Assembly: GCF_008728195.1 (NCBI RefSeq)
Contig: NZ_CP031598.1
Span: forward strand, 682,001 to 746,000
Direction: 5' to 3'
DNA: 64,000 nt
DNA from: Roseovarius indicus
GTDB lineage: Bacteria; Pseudomonadota; Alphaproteobacteria; Rhodobacterales; Rhodobacteraceae
The notes below the pieces were generated by a model. The model was not told where the DNA came from and did no database searches. It worked only from the letters and a program-made list of their open reading frames with translations. The translations under genes were made by a program, and so were the position numbers. Each line of letters starts with the position of its first letter. Position 1 is the stretch's first letter. Positions 49,055-57,934 of the stretch are shown here, piece by piece.

Positions 49055-50916
49055 TCATAGCGTTTCCTCGGGGTAGAGGCAGCGCACCGCGCGGGCGCCC
49101 GAGCGGTCGAGGGTGATGTCGCCCTGCCGGCACTCCTCGCGGGCCTTTTCGCAGCGCGGCGCGAAGGCGCAGCCGGGCGGCAGGTCGTCGACCACCGGCG
49201 GCAGGCCGGGGATGGCGGCCATCTCGCGGCGGCCTTCGCCGAGTTCCGGCACGCAGGCGATCAGGCGCTTGGTGTAGGGGTGGAGCGGGTGCGACAGTAC
49301 GCTGCCGGTCGGCCCCTCTTCGACGATACGGCCGGCATACATCACCGCCATCCGGTCGCAGAGCTGGGCCACGACGCCGAAATCGTGGGTGATGAAGATG
49401 ATGGCGAGGCCGCGCTCGCGGCGCAGGTCGTCGAGGAGCGACAGGATCTGGGCCTGCACGGTGACGTCGAGGGCGGTTGTGGGCTCGTCGGCGATGATCA
49501 CGTCCGGCTCGTTGGCCAGCGACATGGCGATGCCGACGCGCTGGCGCATCCCGCCCGACATTTCGTGCGGGTAGTTGTCGACGCGGCTTTCGGCGTTGGG
49601 GATGCGCACGTCTTTCAGAAGCTGGATGGCGCGGGAGCGGGCCTCGGCGTTCGAGACGCGGTGGTGCGACTGGATCGCCTCGGCCAACTGCTGGCCCACC
49701 TTGTAGAGCGGGTGCAGGGTCGAGAGCGGGTCCTGGAAGATGTAGGCGACGCGGTCACCGCGTTTCTGCCGCAGCGTCTCGTAGGGCGCACCAACAAGAT
49801 CTTCGCCCTGGAAGCGCACCGCGCCGCCCGTGATCACCCCGGGAGGAGAGGCGACCAGACCCATGACCGACAGCGCCGTGACCGACTTGCCCGAGCCGGA
49901 TTCGCCGATGACGCCGAGACATTCGCCCGGTTTCACGGCGAGGGAAACGCCGCCGACGGCCTTGTAGATGCGCTTGCCCACGTGGAACTGGGTTTCGAGC
50001 TCCTGGATGGCGAGGAGGTCGTCGGTGGCCGCCGGGATGTTGCCCTTGCGGTTCACGAGCGTCGTGGGCAGCGGGCGCGACAGGGCGCCCGAGCGCAGGC
50101 GCGGGTCGAGCGCGTCGCGCACCCCGTCGCCGAGGAGGTTGATGGACATGACGATCAGGAAGATCATGATCCCCGGCACGACCGAGGTGTGCGGGTGGGA
50201 GATGAGGGCCGAGCGCGCCTCGCCCAGCATGGAGCCGAGATCGGCCTGCGGCGGCTGCGAGCCGAGGCCAAGGAAGGAGAGGCCGGCGGTTTCAAGGATC
50301 ATCCAGCCGACGGTGGTGGACATGGCGATGATGATGACCGGCAGGACGTTGGGCAGAAGCTCGGTCAGGATGATGCGGGCGTGACCCATGCCGGCGAGGC
50401 GGGCGGCGTCGATGAATTCGCGCCCCGCGAGGCCCACTGTGATGCCGCGGATGTTCCGGGCGAAGAAGGGGACGTTGACGGCGGCCACGGCGATGAGCGC
50501 GTTCATCAGGCCGGGGCCGAGGGCCGCGACGATGGCCAGCGCCAGCAGGATGTAGGGAAAGGCCATCAGCATGTCGACGCCGCGCATGAAGATGTTGTCG
50601 ACCTTGCCGCCGAAATAGCCGGCGGTGATGCCGATGGCCGAGCCGAAGAAGGCCGCCAGCACGGCGGCCGCCACGCCCACGGCGAGGGAAAGCCGGGTGC
50701 CCCAGAGCAGGCGGCTGAGGAGGTCGCGGCCGAGGTGATCGGTGCCCAGCAGGTGCCCATCGGTGAAGGGCCGCTTGAAGCGGTCGGCGGTGGCGGTGAT
50801 GTCGGGGTTCTGCAGCGGCAGGATGGGGGTGAGGATCACCAGCACCACGATGAATGCCAGCACGACCGCCCCCATTGCCGCCAGCTTGTTGCGGAAGAGC
50901 AGCTTGAGGAAGGCCA

Positions 50917-50920
<4 letters not shown>
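49055..50920 (-). CDS. Fused peptide-type ABC permease (OppC/DppC) and ATPase (OppD/DppD)
   Basis: A 621-residue fusion. Residues about 1-290 are a six-segment DppC-type permease (TDHLGRDLLSRLLWGTRLSL, EFIDAARLAGMGHARIILTE). Residues about 300-620 are a DppD-type ATPase with Walker A GESGSGKSV, signature MSGGMRQR, Walker B VIIADEP and ITHDFGVVAQ, plus a Cys-containing tail (PPGCAFAPRCEKAREEC). The fusion is intact with no internal stop or frameshift, and similar permease/ATP-binding fusions occur in Rhodobacteraceae. It overlaps the upstream DppB-type gene by 4 bases. Confidence 0.93.
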
Positions 50921-51864
<944 letters not shown>

Positions 51865-51884
51865 CTTGCGCCTCCGGTTGGGGA

Positions 51885-51958
51885 CGTTTTCTTGAAAAGA
51901 AAACGGGCCGGAATTTTTTGAAAATTCCGGCGGGTCCCGGGCGCGGACCGCGCCCGGG
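51885..51958 (-). terminator. Triple hairpin array after the peptide-binding-protein gene
   Basis: Three consecutive perfect stems: CGTTTTCTT/AAGAAAACG (51885-51905, 9 bp, 3-base loop), CCGGAATTTT/AAAATTCCGG (51908-51930, 10 bp), and CCCGGGCGCG/CGCGCCCGGG (51936-51958, 10 bp). They sit directly downstream of the binding-protein stop and before the permease gene on the minus strand, as an attenuator or processing/stability element would. Confidence 0.88.
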
Positions 51959-51967
51959 AGGCTGGCG

Positions 51968-53548
51968 TTATTCCTTCGTCACGCTTTGCAAGTGCAGAAG
52001 GAAGGAGGGCTGAAGCTGGAAGTCGGCCACGCGGTCGCTGGTCACCGCGTTCTGTTTCCAGTTGGCGATGAAGACCCAGGGCGCCTCGTCCTGCACGATC
52101 GACTGCATCTCGCGGTAGAGTTTCGCGCGCTCGTCCTGATCGGTTGCCGTGCGGGCGTTTTCGAGCAGTTCGTCGACCTTCTCGTTGGCGTAGTAGCCCG
52201 AGTTGAAGCCGCCTTGGTCGGGCCAGGCCTCTGACCGCAGGGCGAGATAGGGCAGGGTGTCGGGGTCGTTGGTCATCCATGCCATCTCGGCCATGTCGGC
52301 CTTGCCCTCGAGGCCCGGGTTCACTTCGCCGAGGAAGGTGTTCCACTCGTAAGTCTCGATGGTGACGTCGAAGCCGACGGCCTCGAGATCGGCCTGGATG
52401 GCGGTGCCCATCGGCACCGGGTCGAGCATGCCGGAGCCGCCTTCGGTGACGTAGAAGGTGAGCTCGGCGCCCTCGGCCCCGGCCTCGGCGATGAGCGCCT
52501 TGGCGGTTTCGGGGTCGTAGGGGTAGGGGTCGAGTTCGTCGTTATAGGCCCAGGCGAAGGCGGGCGGGGTGGGCCCGGCCGCCACGGTGGCGGTGCCTTC
52601 GAGCACGTCGTTGACGATGGCTTCCTTGTTGATCGCGTAGTTGGCGGCCTGGCGGACTTTCTTGTCGGCGAAGGGGCCTTCCTTGGCGTTGAGGATCAGG
52701 AACCAGACGTGGGGGCCCGCCTGTTCGTGGACGGTGTAGTCCTCGCCCTCGAACTGGCCCATGGAAGTGGGCGGCACCTCGACCATCATGTCGATGCCGC
52801 CGGCGAGCATTTCGGCGACGCGGGTGTTGGCGTCGGTGATCGGGCGGAAGACCACGGCCTGAAGGCCGGCGGTGTCGCCCCAGTAATCCTCGAACCGATC
52901 GACCACGACGCGTTCGTTGGAATTCCACTCGACGAACTTGAAGGGGCCGGTGCCCACTGGGTTGCGGCCGAAATCGGCGCCGTCGGCCTTGACCGCCTCG
53001 GGCGAGACGATGAGGCCGGTGGGGTAGGCGAGGTTCGACAGGAAGGGCGCGTAGGGCGCGTTGAGGGTGAATCTCACCGTCATGTCGTCGACCACCTCGG
53101 TCGTCTCGACCGCGCTGAAGAAGAACGCGAGCGGGAAGGGGCCGGTGTCGTGGTAGGGGTGATTCTCGTCGAGCATCCGGTCGAAGTTGAACTTGACCGC
53201 CTCGGCGTTGAAGGGCGTGCCGTCATGGAAGGTGACGCCCTCGCGCAGGGTGAAGGTGTAGACGGTGCCGTCTTCCGAGATTTCCCAGTCGGTCGCGAGC
53301 GCCGGTTCGGGCTGCAGCGTGCCGTCCTTGTAGCGGGTCAAACCCTCGTAAAGGTTCACAAGAATGCGGAAGTCGTTGACCGCCGTCACCGCCGCCGGGT
53401 CGAGCGATTTGGGCTCGGCAATCTGGCCGACGATGAGCACGTCGGCGGGCGTTTGCGCGGTGGCGGTAAGGGGGGCGGACCCGAGCGCGAGGGTGGCGCC
53501 GGCAGCCGCCGCCATGAGGCCCCGCCGGGTCCAGGTTAAGAATGTCAT
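51968..53548 (-). CDS. Peptide-type ABC transporter substrate-binding protein (SBP family 5)
   Basis: Periplasmic binding protein, 526 residues, with a secretion signal containing a twin-Arg (TWTRRGLMAAAAGATLALG, Tat-like) at 3-21 and cleavage near TATAQ. SBP_bac_5 features: LVIGQIAEPKSLDPAAVTA, YTFTLREGVTFHDGTPFNAEAV and VGTGPFKFVEW. The ATG at 53548 has GGGAGA 5 bases upstream; 101 open codons further upstream lack a start signal. First gene of the operon; its promoter and two operator-like palindromes lie in the gap to the divergent DUF1028 gene. The substrate is not readable; the linked amidase suggests a peptide or N-carbamoyl/amide compound. Confidence 0.93.
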   Translation of the reverse strand: MTFLTWTRRGLMAAAAGATLALGSAPLTATAQTPADVLIVGQIAEPKSLDPAAVTAVNDFRILVNLYEGLTRYKDGTLQPEPALATDWEISEDGTVYTFTLREGVTFHDGTPFNAEAVKFNFDRMLDENHPYHDTGPFPLAFFFSAVETTEVVDDMTVRFTLNAPYAPFLSNLAYPTGLIVSPEAVKADGADFGRNPVGTGPFKFVEWNSNERVVVDRFEDYWGDTAGLQAVVFRPITDANTRVAEMLAGGIDMMVEVPPTSMGQFEGEDYTVHEQAGPHVWFLILNAKEGPFADKKVRQAANYAINKEAIVNDVLEGTATVAAGPTPPAFAWAYNDELDPYPYDPETAKALIAEAGAEGAELTFYVTEGGSGMLDPVPMGTAIQADLEAVGFDVTIETYEWNTFLGEVNPGLEGKADMAEMAWMTNDPDTLPYLALRSEAWPDQGGFNSGYYANEKVDELLENARTATDQDERAKLYREMQSIVQDEAPWVFIANWKQNAVTSDRVADFQLQPSFLLHLQSVTKE

Positions 53549-53579
53549 GGTGGTCTCCCTGTTTGGTTTTATAAAGGTA

Positions 53580-53621
53580 AAATTATCATGATAAATTGCA
53601 TTGGTCAATTTTTCATGATAA
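53580..53621. promoter_or_regulatory. Promoter with paired TTATCATGATAA operators (peptide operon)
   Basis: On the minus strand, -35 TTGACC (53603-53608), a 17-base spacer and -10 TAATTT (53580-53585) form a good sigma-70 promoter. The perfect palindrome TTATCATGATAA (53583-53594) overlaps the -10, and a one-mismatch copy TTTTCATGATAA (53610-53621) lies just upstream of the -35, 27 bases from the first. A plus-strand -10 TAATAT at 53631-53636 may serve the divergent gene. The GntR regulator at the end of the operon is the likely binder. Confidence 0.65.
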
Positions 53622-53651
53622 ATACAGAAATAATATGACTGGCACTGAACA

Positions 53652-54317
53652 ATGACCTTTTCGATACTTGCGCATGACCCTGACACCGGAACCATCGGCG
53701 GGGCGGCCGCGACGGGCAGCCTTTGCGTGGGGGGCTGGGTGCTGCGCGGCAATCTTGCCGCCGGCATGAGCGCGAGCCAAGGCGCATCACCGTCGACCTT
53801 GTGGGGCGAGGAGGTGCTGGCCGCGATGCAGGGCGGCGCCGATGCCGCCATGGCCGTGAAGGAGGTGACCGGCGCCGATGCGGGCCAAGGCTATCGGCAG
53901 CTTGCGGCGCTTGACCTGCAGGGCCACACGGGCGCCTTTACAGGTGATCTGAACACGCCCGAGATGGGCAGCGCGACGTTTGGCACGGGGGTCGTGTCGG
54001 GCAACATGCTGGCCGGGCTCGATGTGCTCGACGGTATGGTGCAGGCTTTCGAGTGCGCCAACGGCGGACTTGATCAGCGGTTGCTGGCGGCCCTGCGCGC
54101 GGCCGAAAAGGCCGGGGGCGACAGCCGGGGCCTGTTGTCGGCCGCGCTTCTGGTGCTGCACCCGGATCATGCGCCGCTGACCTTGCGGGTGGATCATCAT
54201 CCCGACGATCCGATCGGCGCGCTGAGCGACCTGCACAAACGGGCCACGACCGGGGAGTATGCCTATTGGGCCGAGAAGGTGCCCGTGGCGAATGACCGGG
54301 AGCGGGGCCTTGACTGA
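53652..54317 (+). CDS. DUF1028 (Ntn-hydrolase-like) protein
   Basis: 221 residues of the DUF1028 family, which has an Ntn-hydrolase-type fold and is often encoded beside peptide ABC transporters and peptidases or amidases. Family landmarks: MTFSILAHDPDTGTIGGAAATGS at the start, LRGNLAAGMSASQGAS (about 34-50) and TFGTGVVSGNMLAGLDVLDGM (about 110-130). No signal peptide. It is the first gene of a two-gene unit with the amidase (overlapping ends) and is divergent from the binding-protein gene. The reaction is not established. Confidence 0.88.
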   Translation: MTFSILAHDPDTGTIGGAAATGSLCVGGWVLRGNLAAGMSASQGASPSTLWGEEVLAAMQGGADAAMAVKEVTGADAGQGYRQLAALDLQGHTGAFTGDLNTPEMGSATFGTGVVSGNMLAGLDVLDGMVQAFECANGGLDQRLLAALRAAEKAGGDSRGLLSAALLVLHPDHAPLTLRVDHHPDDPIGALSDLHKRATTGEYAYWAEKVPVANDRERGLD

Positions 54318-55527
54318 CTGGGGCGCCTGCGCGGCGGACCTGCTGGACGATCTGGCGAGCCTGTCGGAGCCCGGTTCGGGCGTGACGCGGCTGCCGTTCA
54401 CGGCAGAGCATCGGGCGGCGCTGGAATTGCTGGCGGCCCGGATGCGGCAGGCGGGGCTTCGGGTGACGCTGGACGATGCGGGCACGCTGGTCGGGCGGCT
54501 GGACGGGCCGAGAGGGCGCGGCGCGCTGCTGATGGGCTCGCACCAGGATTCGGTGCGTCAGGGGGGCGCCTATGACGGGATCATGGGCGTGGTTCTGCCG
54601 CTGATCGCGCTGGAGAAATTGCAGGCGGAGGGGCGGGAGCCGCCCTGTGCCGTCGAGGTGCTGGCCTTTGCCGACGAGGAGGGCGTGCGGTTTCCCACGG
54701 CGCTGGTTGGCTCGCGCGCGCTGGCCGGAACGGTGGACCCTGCGGTGTTCGATATGGAGGATGCCGATGGCACCTCTCTGCGCGCCGCGATGACGGGGTT
54801 CGGCCTGTCGCCCGGTGGGATCGGAGAGCTGAAGCGCGACCCGGGCGACGTGATCGGGTTTGTCGAGACGCATATCGAGCAGGGCCCGGTGCTGGAACGG
54901 GCCGGCGAGGCTTTGGGCGTGGTCTCGGCCATTTGCGGGATCGAGCGGCACAGTCTCGGGATCGTGGGCGAGACCGGCCATGCCGGGACCTTGCCGATGG
55001 AGGGCCGCAAGGATGCGCTGGTGGCCGGGTCGGCGATCGTGACGGAGGTGAACCGGCTGGCCCGGGAGACGCCGGAGCTGCGCGGCACGGTCGGGTCGTT
55101 CGCGATCGGTCCGAACGTGGTGAACGCGGTGCCGCGGGTGGTGCGGATGACGGCGGAGTTCCGGTCGCCGGAGGATGCGGTTCGGCGGGCGGCGGGGGAT
55201 GCGCTGCATGACTTCGCCGAGCGGGTCTGTGGCGAGATGGGGCTGAGCCTGTCCTGCGAGATGACCTATCAGCAGCCGGCGCAGCCCTGTGCCGCCGGTT
55301 TGTCGGACCGGTTGGCAAGGGCCATCAGGGCAGTGGGGGGCAAGGGGCTGGTGCTGCCGTCGGGGGCGACGCATGACGCCTCGGCCATGGCGGATCTGTG
55401 CCCGGTGGCCATGCTGTTCGTGCGGTGCCGGGGCGGGGTGAGCCACAGGCCGGAGGAATATGCCGCGCCCGGGGATATGGGGCAGGCGGTGGATGTGCTG
55501 GCCGATCTGGTGATGTCGCTGGAGTAG
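54292..55527 (+). CDS. M20-family Zn-dependent amidase/carbamoylase (allantoate amidohydrolase-like)
   Basis: About 411 residues of the M20 hydantoinase/carbamoylase family, which cleave N-carbamoyl amino acids, allantoate or related amides. Metal ligands are visible in MGSHQDSV and YDGIMG (about 74-95), ADEEGVRFPT (about 125-135), ETHIEQGPVLE (about 192-202) and SHRPEEY near the end; the dimerisation-domain motif is GHAGTLPMEGRKD (about 229-241). The start is uncertain: ATG 54292 overlaps the DUF1028 gene by 26 bases, while TTG at 54310 has GGGAG about 6 bases upstream. Cotranscribed with DUF1028 and probably acts on material imported by the adjacent ABC system. Confidence 0.85.
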   Translation: MTGSGALTDWGACAADLLDDLASLSEPGSGVTRLPFTAEHRAALELLAARMRQAGLRVTLDDAGTLVGRLDGPRGRGALLMGSHQDSVRQGGAYDGIMGVVLPLIALEKLQAEGREPPCAVEVLAFADEEGVRFPTALVGSRALAGTVDPAVFDMEDADGTSLRAAMTGFGLSPGGIGELKRDPGDVIGFVETHIEQGPVLERAGEALGVVSAICGIERHSLGIVGETGHAGTLPMEGRKDALVAGSAIVTEVNRLARETPELRGTVGSFAIGPNVVNAVPRVVRMTAEFRSPEDAVRRAAGDALHDFAERVCGEMGLSLSCEMTYQQPAQPCAAGLSDRLARAIRAVGGKGLVLPSGATHDASAMADLCPVAMLFVRCRGGVSHRPEEYAAPGDMGQAVDVLADLVMSLE

Positions 55528-55531
55528 CGGC

Positions 55532-56188
55532 CTATTCGGCCACTTCCTTGAGGCCGGCGACGAGGTGGTGAAACTTCTCGCCCTGCACGGCCACGTGCTT
55601 GCGGATGGCGGCGGCGGCGCGGTCTGCATTGCCGTCGGCCAGGGCGTCGACGACCTCTTCATGTTCCTGCATCGACTGGGCCATGCGCCCGCGCACGCGA
55701 AGCTGCGAGCGGCGGAAGGGCTTGAGCCGGCGGTGCAGGCGGAGGCATTCCTGTTCGAGAAATCCGTTGCCGGCCTGCCGGTAGAGGATGTGGTGGAAGG
55801 TTTCGTTTTCCTTGTAGTAGGCGACCGGGTCCTTGGCGATGACGGCGGCCTTGCAGCGGGCGTTGGCGGCGCGCATGTCGTCGAGCGCGGCGTCGGACAT
55901 GCGCATGGCGGCGAGGCGCGCGCAGGAGGCTTCCAGTTCGGCCATCACCTCGAACATCTCGATGAGTTCCACGGGCCCCGGCTGGCGGACGAAGGCGCCG
56001 CGGCGGGGGAGCTGTTCGACGAGGCCGGAAAGGGCCAGTTTCTGGCAAGCCTCGCGGATGGGGGTGCGGGAGACGCCGAAGCGGGCGGCAAGCTGGACCT
56101 CGTCGAGCCGTTCGCCATTGCCGATGGTGCCGTCGAAGATCATTCCTTCGATTTCCTCGGCAATGATATCGGCGCGTTTTCGTTGCAT
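55532..56188 (-). CDS. matR: GntR-family (FCD) regulator of malonate genes
   Basis: 218 residues with an N-terminal HTH (about 10-75: GERLDEVQLAARFGVSRTPIREACQKLALS) and an FCD domain (about 85-205). It is divergent from matP, and a TTGTATACAA palindrome sits in the gap; this matches closely the malonate operator bound by MatR in Rhizobium as I remember it. It probably represses matPQMAB until malonate (or a derivative) is present. It ends 4 bases from the convergent amidase gene. Confidence 0.9.
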   Translation of the reverse strand: MQRKRADIIAEEIEGMIFDGTIGNGERLDEVQLAARFGVSRTPIREACQKLALSGLVEQLPRRGAFVRQPGPVELIEMFEVMAELEASCARLAAMRMSDAALDDMRAANARCKAAVIAKDPVAYYKENETFHHILYRQAGNGFLEQECLRLHRRLKPFRRSQLRVRGRMAQSMQEHEEVVDALADGNADRAAAAIRKHVAVQGEKFHHLVAGLKEVAE

Positions 56189-56231
56189 GGCATATTCTTA
56201 GCAGCGTTTGCAAAATGCAGAAAGGGAATTT

Positions 56232-56261
56232 TTGTATACAAGAATGTTGACTGAATATACA
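56232..56261. promoter_or_regulatory. matO-like operator and matP promoter elements
   Basis: The perfect palindrome TTGTATACAA (56232-56241), reading TCTTGTATACAAAA on the minus strand, closely resembles the reported Rhizobium matO (TCTTGTATACACGA, from memory). A possible -10 TATACA at 56256-56261 is 18 bases from TTGTAT, so repressor binding would block the promoter. Lies between matR and matP. Confidence 0.65.
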
Positions 56262-56320
56262 GGGCGATGGCACAAACGCGGGGATCCGGTTTGGAATCGG
56301 ACACGTTATGGGAGGAAATC

Positions 56321-57307
56321 ATGAACAAGATTCTAGCAACGACAGTTGCTGCCGCAGCCCTCGTGGCCAGCGTGGCAGCCGCCGGGGCGACCGAGCTTCG
56401 GTTGTCGCACCAGTGGTCGAACAAGGATGTGCGGCACAAGGTGGCGCAGATCGTGGCCGACGAGGTGAAGGCGGCGGGTGTCGACCTTGATATCAAGATC
56501 TTCGGGTCGAAATCGCTGTTCAAGCCGCGCGAGCAGTACAAGCCGCTGAGCCGCGGACAGCTGGACATGTCGGTTCTGCCGCTGAGCTATGCGGGCGGGC
56601 AGCAGCCGGCCTATAACCTGACGCTGATGCCGGGGCTGGTGAAGAACCACGACCACGCCGCGCGCCTGTCGGACAGTGACTTCATGGCGGCGCTGGAGGA
56701 GAAGATGGCCGCCGATGACGTGATGGTGCTGGTGCATGGCTACCTGGCGGGCGGGTTCGTCGGCAAGGACAAGTGCATCACCGGGCCGGATGATGTCGAG
56801 GGCCTGCAGATGCGGGCGGCGGGCAAGTCGTTCGAGCAGATGCTGGCGGGTGCCGGGGCGTCGATCGCCTCGATGGCGTCGTCGGAGATCTACAACGCGA
56901 TGCAGACCGGCGTTCTGGATGCGGCGAACACCTCGTCGTCGTCCTTCGTGTCGTACCGGATCTACGAGCAGGCGGCGTGCTATACGCCCGCGGGCGACGT
57001 GGCTCTGTGGTTCATGTACCAGCCGCTGCTGATGAACAAGACGACCTTCGAGGGTCTGACCGAGGAGCAGCAGCAGGCGTTGCTGGATGCCTCCGAGAAG
57101 GCCGAGGCGTTCTATCTCGAAGAGGCCAAGAAGCAGGATGCGGCCTCGGTCGAGGTGTACAAGGAAGCCGGGGTCGAGATTGCCGAGATGACCCAGGAGG
57201 AATTCGACGCGTGGCGCGAGCTGGCGAAGGAAACCTCGTACAAGGCGTTCGTCGAAGAAGTGCCGGACGGGCAGGAGCTGCTCGACATGGCGCTGGCCGT
57301 CGAGTGA
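56321..57307 (+). CDS. matP: TRAP transporter substrate-binding protein, malonate type
   Basis: DctP-type periplasmic binding protein, 328 residues, with a signal at 1-22 ([22 protein letters not shown] at 56321 preceded by GGGAGGAA). Family features: LRLSHQWSNKDVRHKVAQIV and GLQMRAAGKSFEQMLAGAG with the Arg (LQMRA) that normally contacts the carboxylate ligand. It is followed by a hairpin, matQ and matM. The malonate assignment comes from the downstream malonyl-CoA enzymes and the MatR operator, not from the protein itself. Confidence 0.88.
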   Translation: MNKILATTVAAAALVASVAAAGATELRLSHQWSNKDVRHKVAQIVADEVKAAGVDLDIKIFGSKSLFKPREQYKPLSRGQLDMSVLPLSYAGGQQPAYNLTLMPGLVKNHDHAARLSDSDFMAALEEKMAADDVMVLVHGYLAGGFVGKDKCITGPDDVEGLQMRAAGKSFEQMLAGAGASIASMASSEIYNAMQTGVLDAANTSSSSFVSYRIYEQAACYTPAGDVALWFMYQPLLMNKTTFEGLTEEQQQALLDASEKAEAFYLEEAKKQDAASVEVYKEAGVEIAEMTQEEFDAWRELAKETSYKAFVEEVPDGQELLDMALAVE

Positions 57308-57318
57308 CGTGACGGGCG

Positions 57319-57343
57319 GGGGCGGCCGCGTTGGCGCCGCCCC
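57319..57343 (+). terminator. Intercistronic hairpin matP-matQ
   Basis: An 8-bp stem GGGGCGGC (57319-57326) / GCCGCCCC (57336-57343) with a 9-base loop, followed by TTT. It lies directly after matP, as in the other binding-protein genes here. Confidence 0.75.
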
Positions 57344-57385
57344 TTTCCACATCGCCGATTTTACACCCAATGACAGGAGCAGGAC

Positions 57386-57934
57386 ATGTCGGGCCAAAGC
57401 TCGGCTGCCCCCGCGCATGCCGGTAACAACCCCTTCCTTCGCGCCGTCGCCGCGATTTCGACGCTGGCCGGATGGTGCGCGGCGGCGATGATCGTGGCCG
57501 CGGTGGGGATCACCTGCCAGATGATCTTTATCCGGGCCGTTCTGAACGGCTCGACCATCTGGCAGACGGAGGCGGTGATCTATCTCGTGATCGCCGCGAC
57601 GCTGATCGGGCTGCCATACGTGCAGCGGCTCAGGGGGCATGTGAACGTGGACCTGATCCCCATATCGCTGCCCAAGGGGGCAAGGTTCGCGCTGTGCATG
57701 GTGACGCTGGGCCTGTCGATCGTGATTGTCGCGATCATGCTGTGGTATGGCTACGATTACTGGCATTTCGCCTATGAGCGGAACTGGAAGTCGGACACCG
57801 TTTGGGGTGTGCGGCTGTGGATACCGTACCTGTCCATTCCCATCGGTTTCGCGCTGCTCTTGTTGCAGCTGATCGCCGATCTCGTCGCCGTGCTTCTGGG
57901 CATAGACAAACCTTTCGGGCTGGAGGATCACTGA
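57386..57934 (+). CDS. matQ: TRAP transporter small permease (DctQ type)
   Basis: 182-residue DctQ-type subunit with four membrane segments (WCAAAMIVAAVGITCQMIFI, YLVIAATLIGLPYVQRL, MVTLGLSIVIVAIMLWYGY, LSIPIGFALLLLQLIADLVA). The characteristic RLRGHVNVDLIP follows segment 2. Its TGA shares its A with the matM ATG. Confidence 0.9.
   Translation: MSGQSSAAPAHAGNNPFLRAVAAISTLAGWCAAAMIVAAVGITCQMIFIRAVLNGSTIWQTEAVIYLVIAATLIGLPYVQRLRGHVNVDLIPISLPKGARFALCMVTLGLSIVIVAIMLWYGYDYWHFAYERNWKSDTVWGVRLWIPYLSIPIGFALLLLQLIADLVAVLLGIDKPFGLEDH

Noticed and set aside
56333..57931. 532-codon minus-strand frame opposite matP/matQ
   Set aside because: Antisense shadow; the real operon has overlapping starts and Shine-Dalgarno sites on the plus strand.
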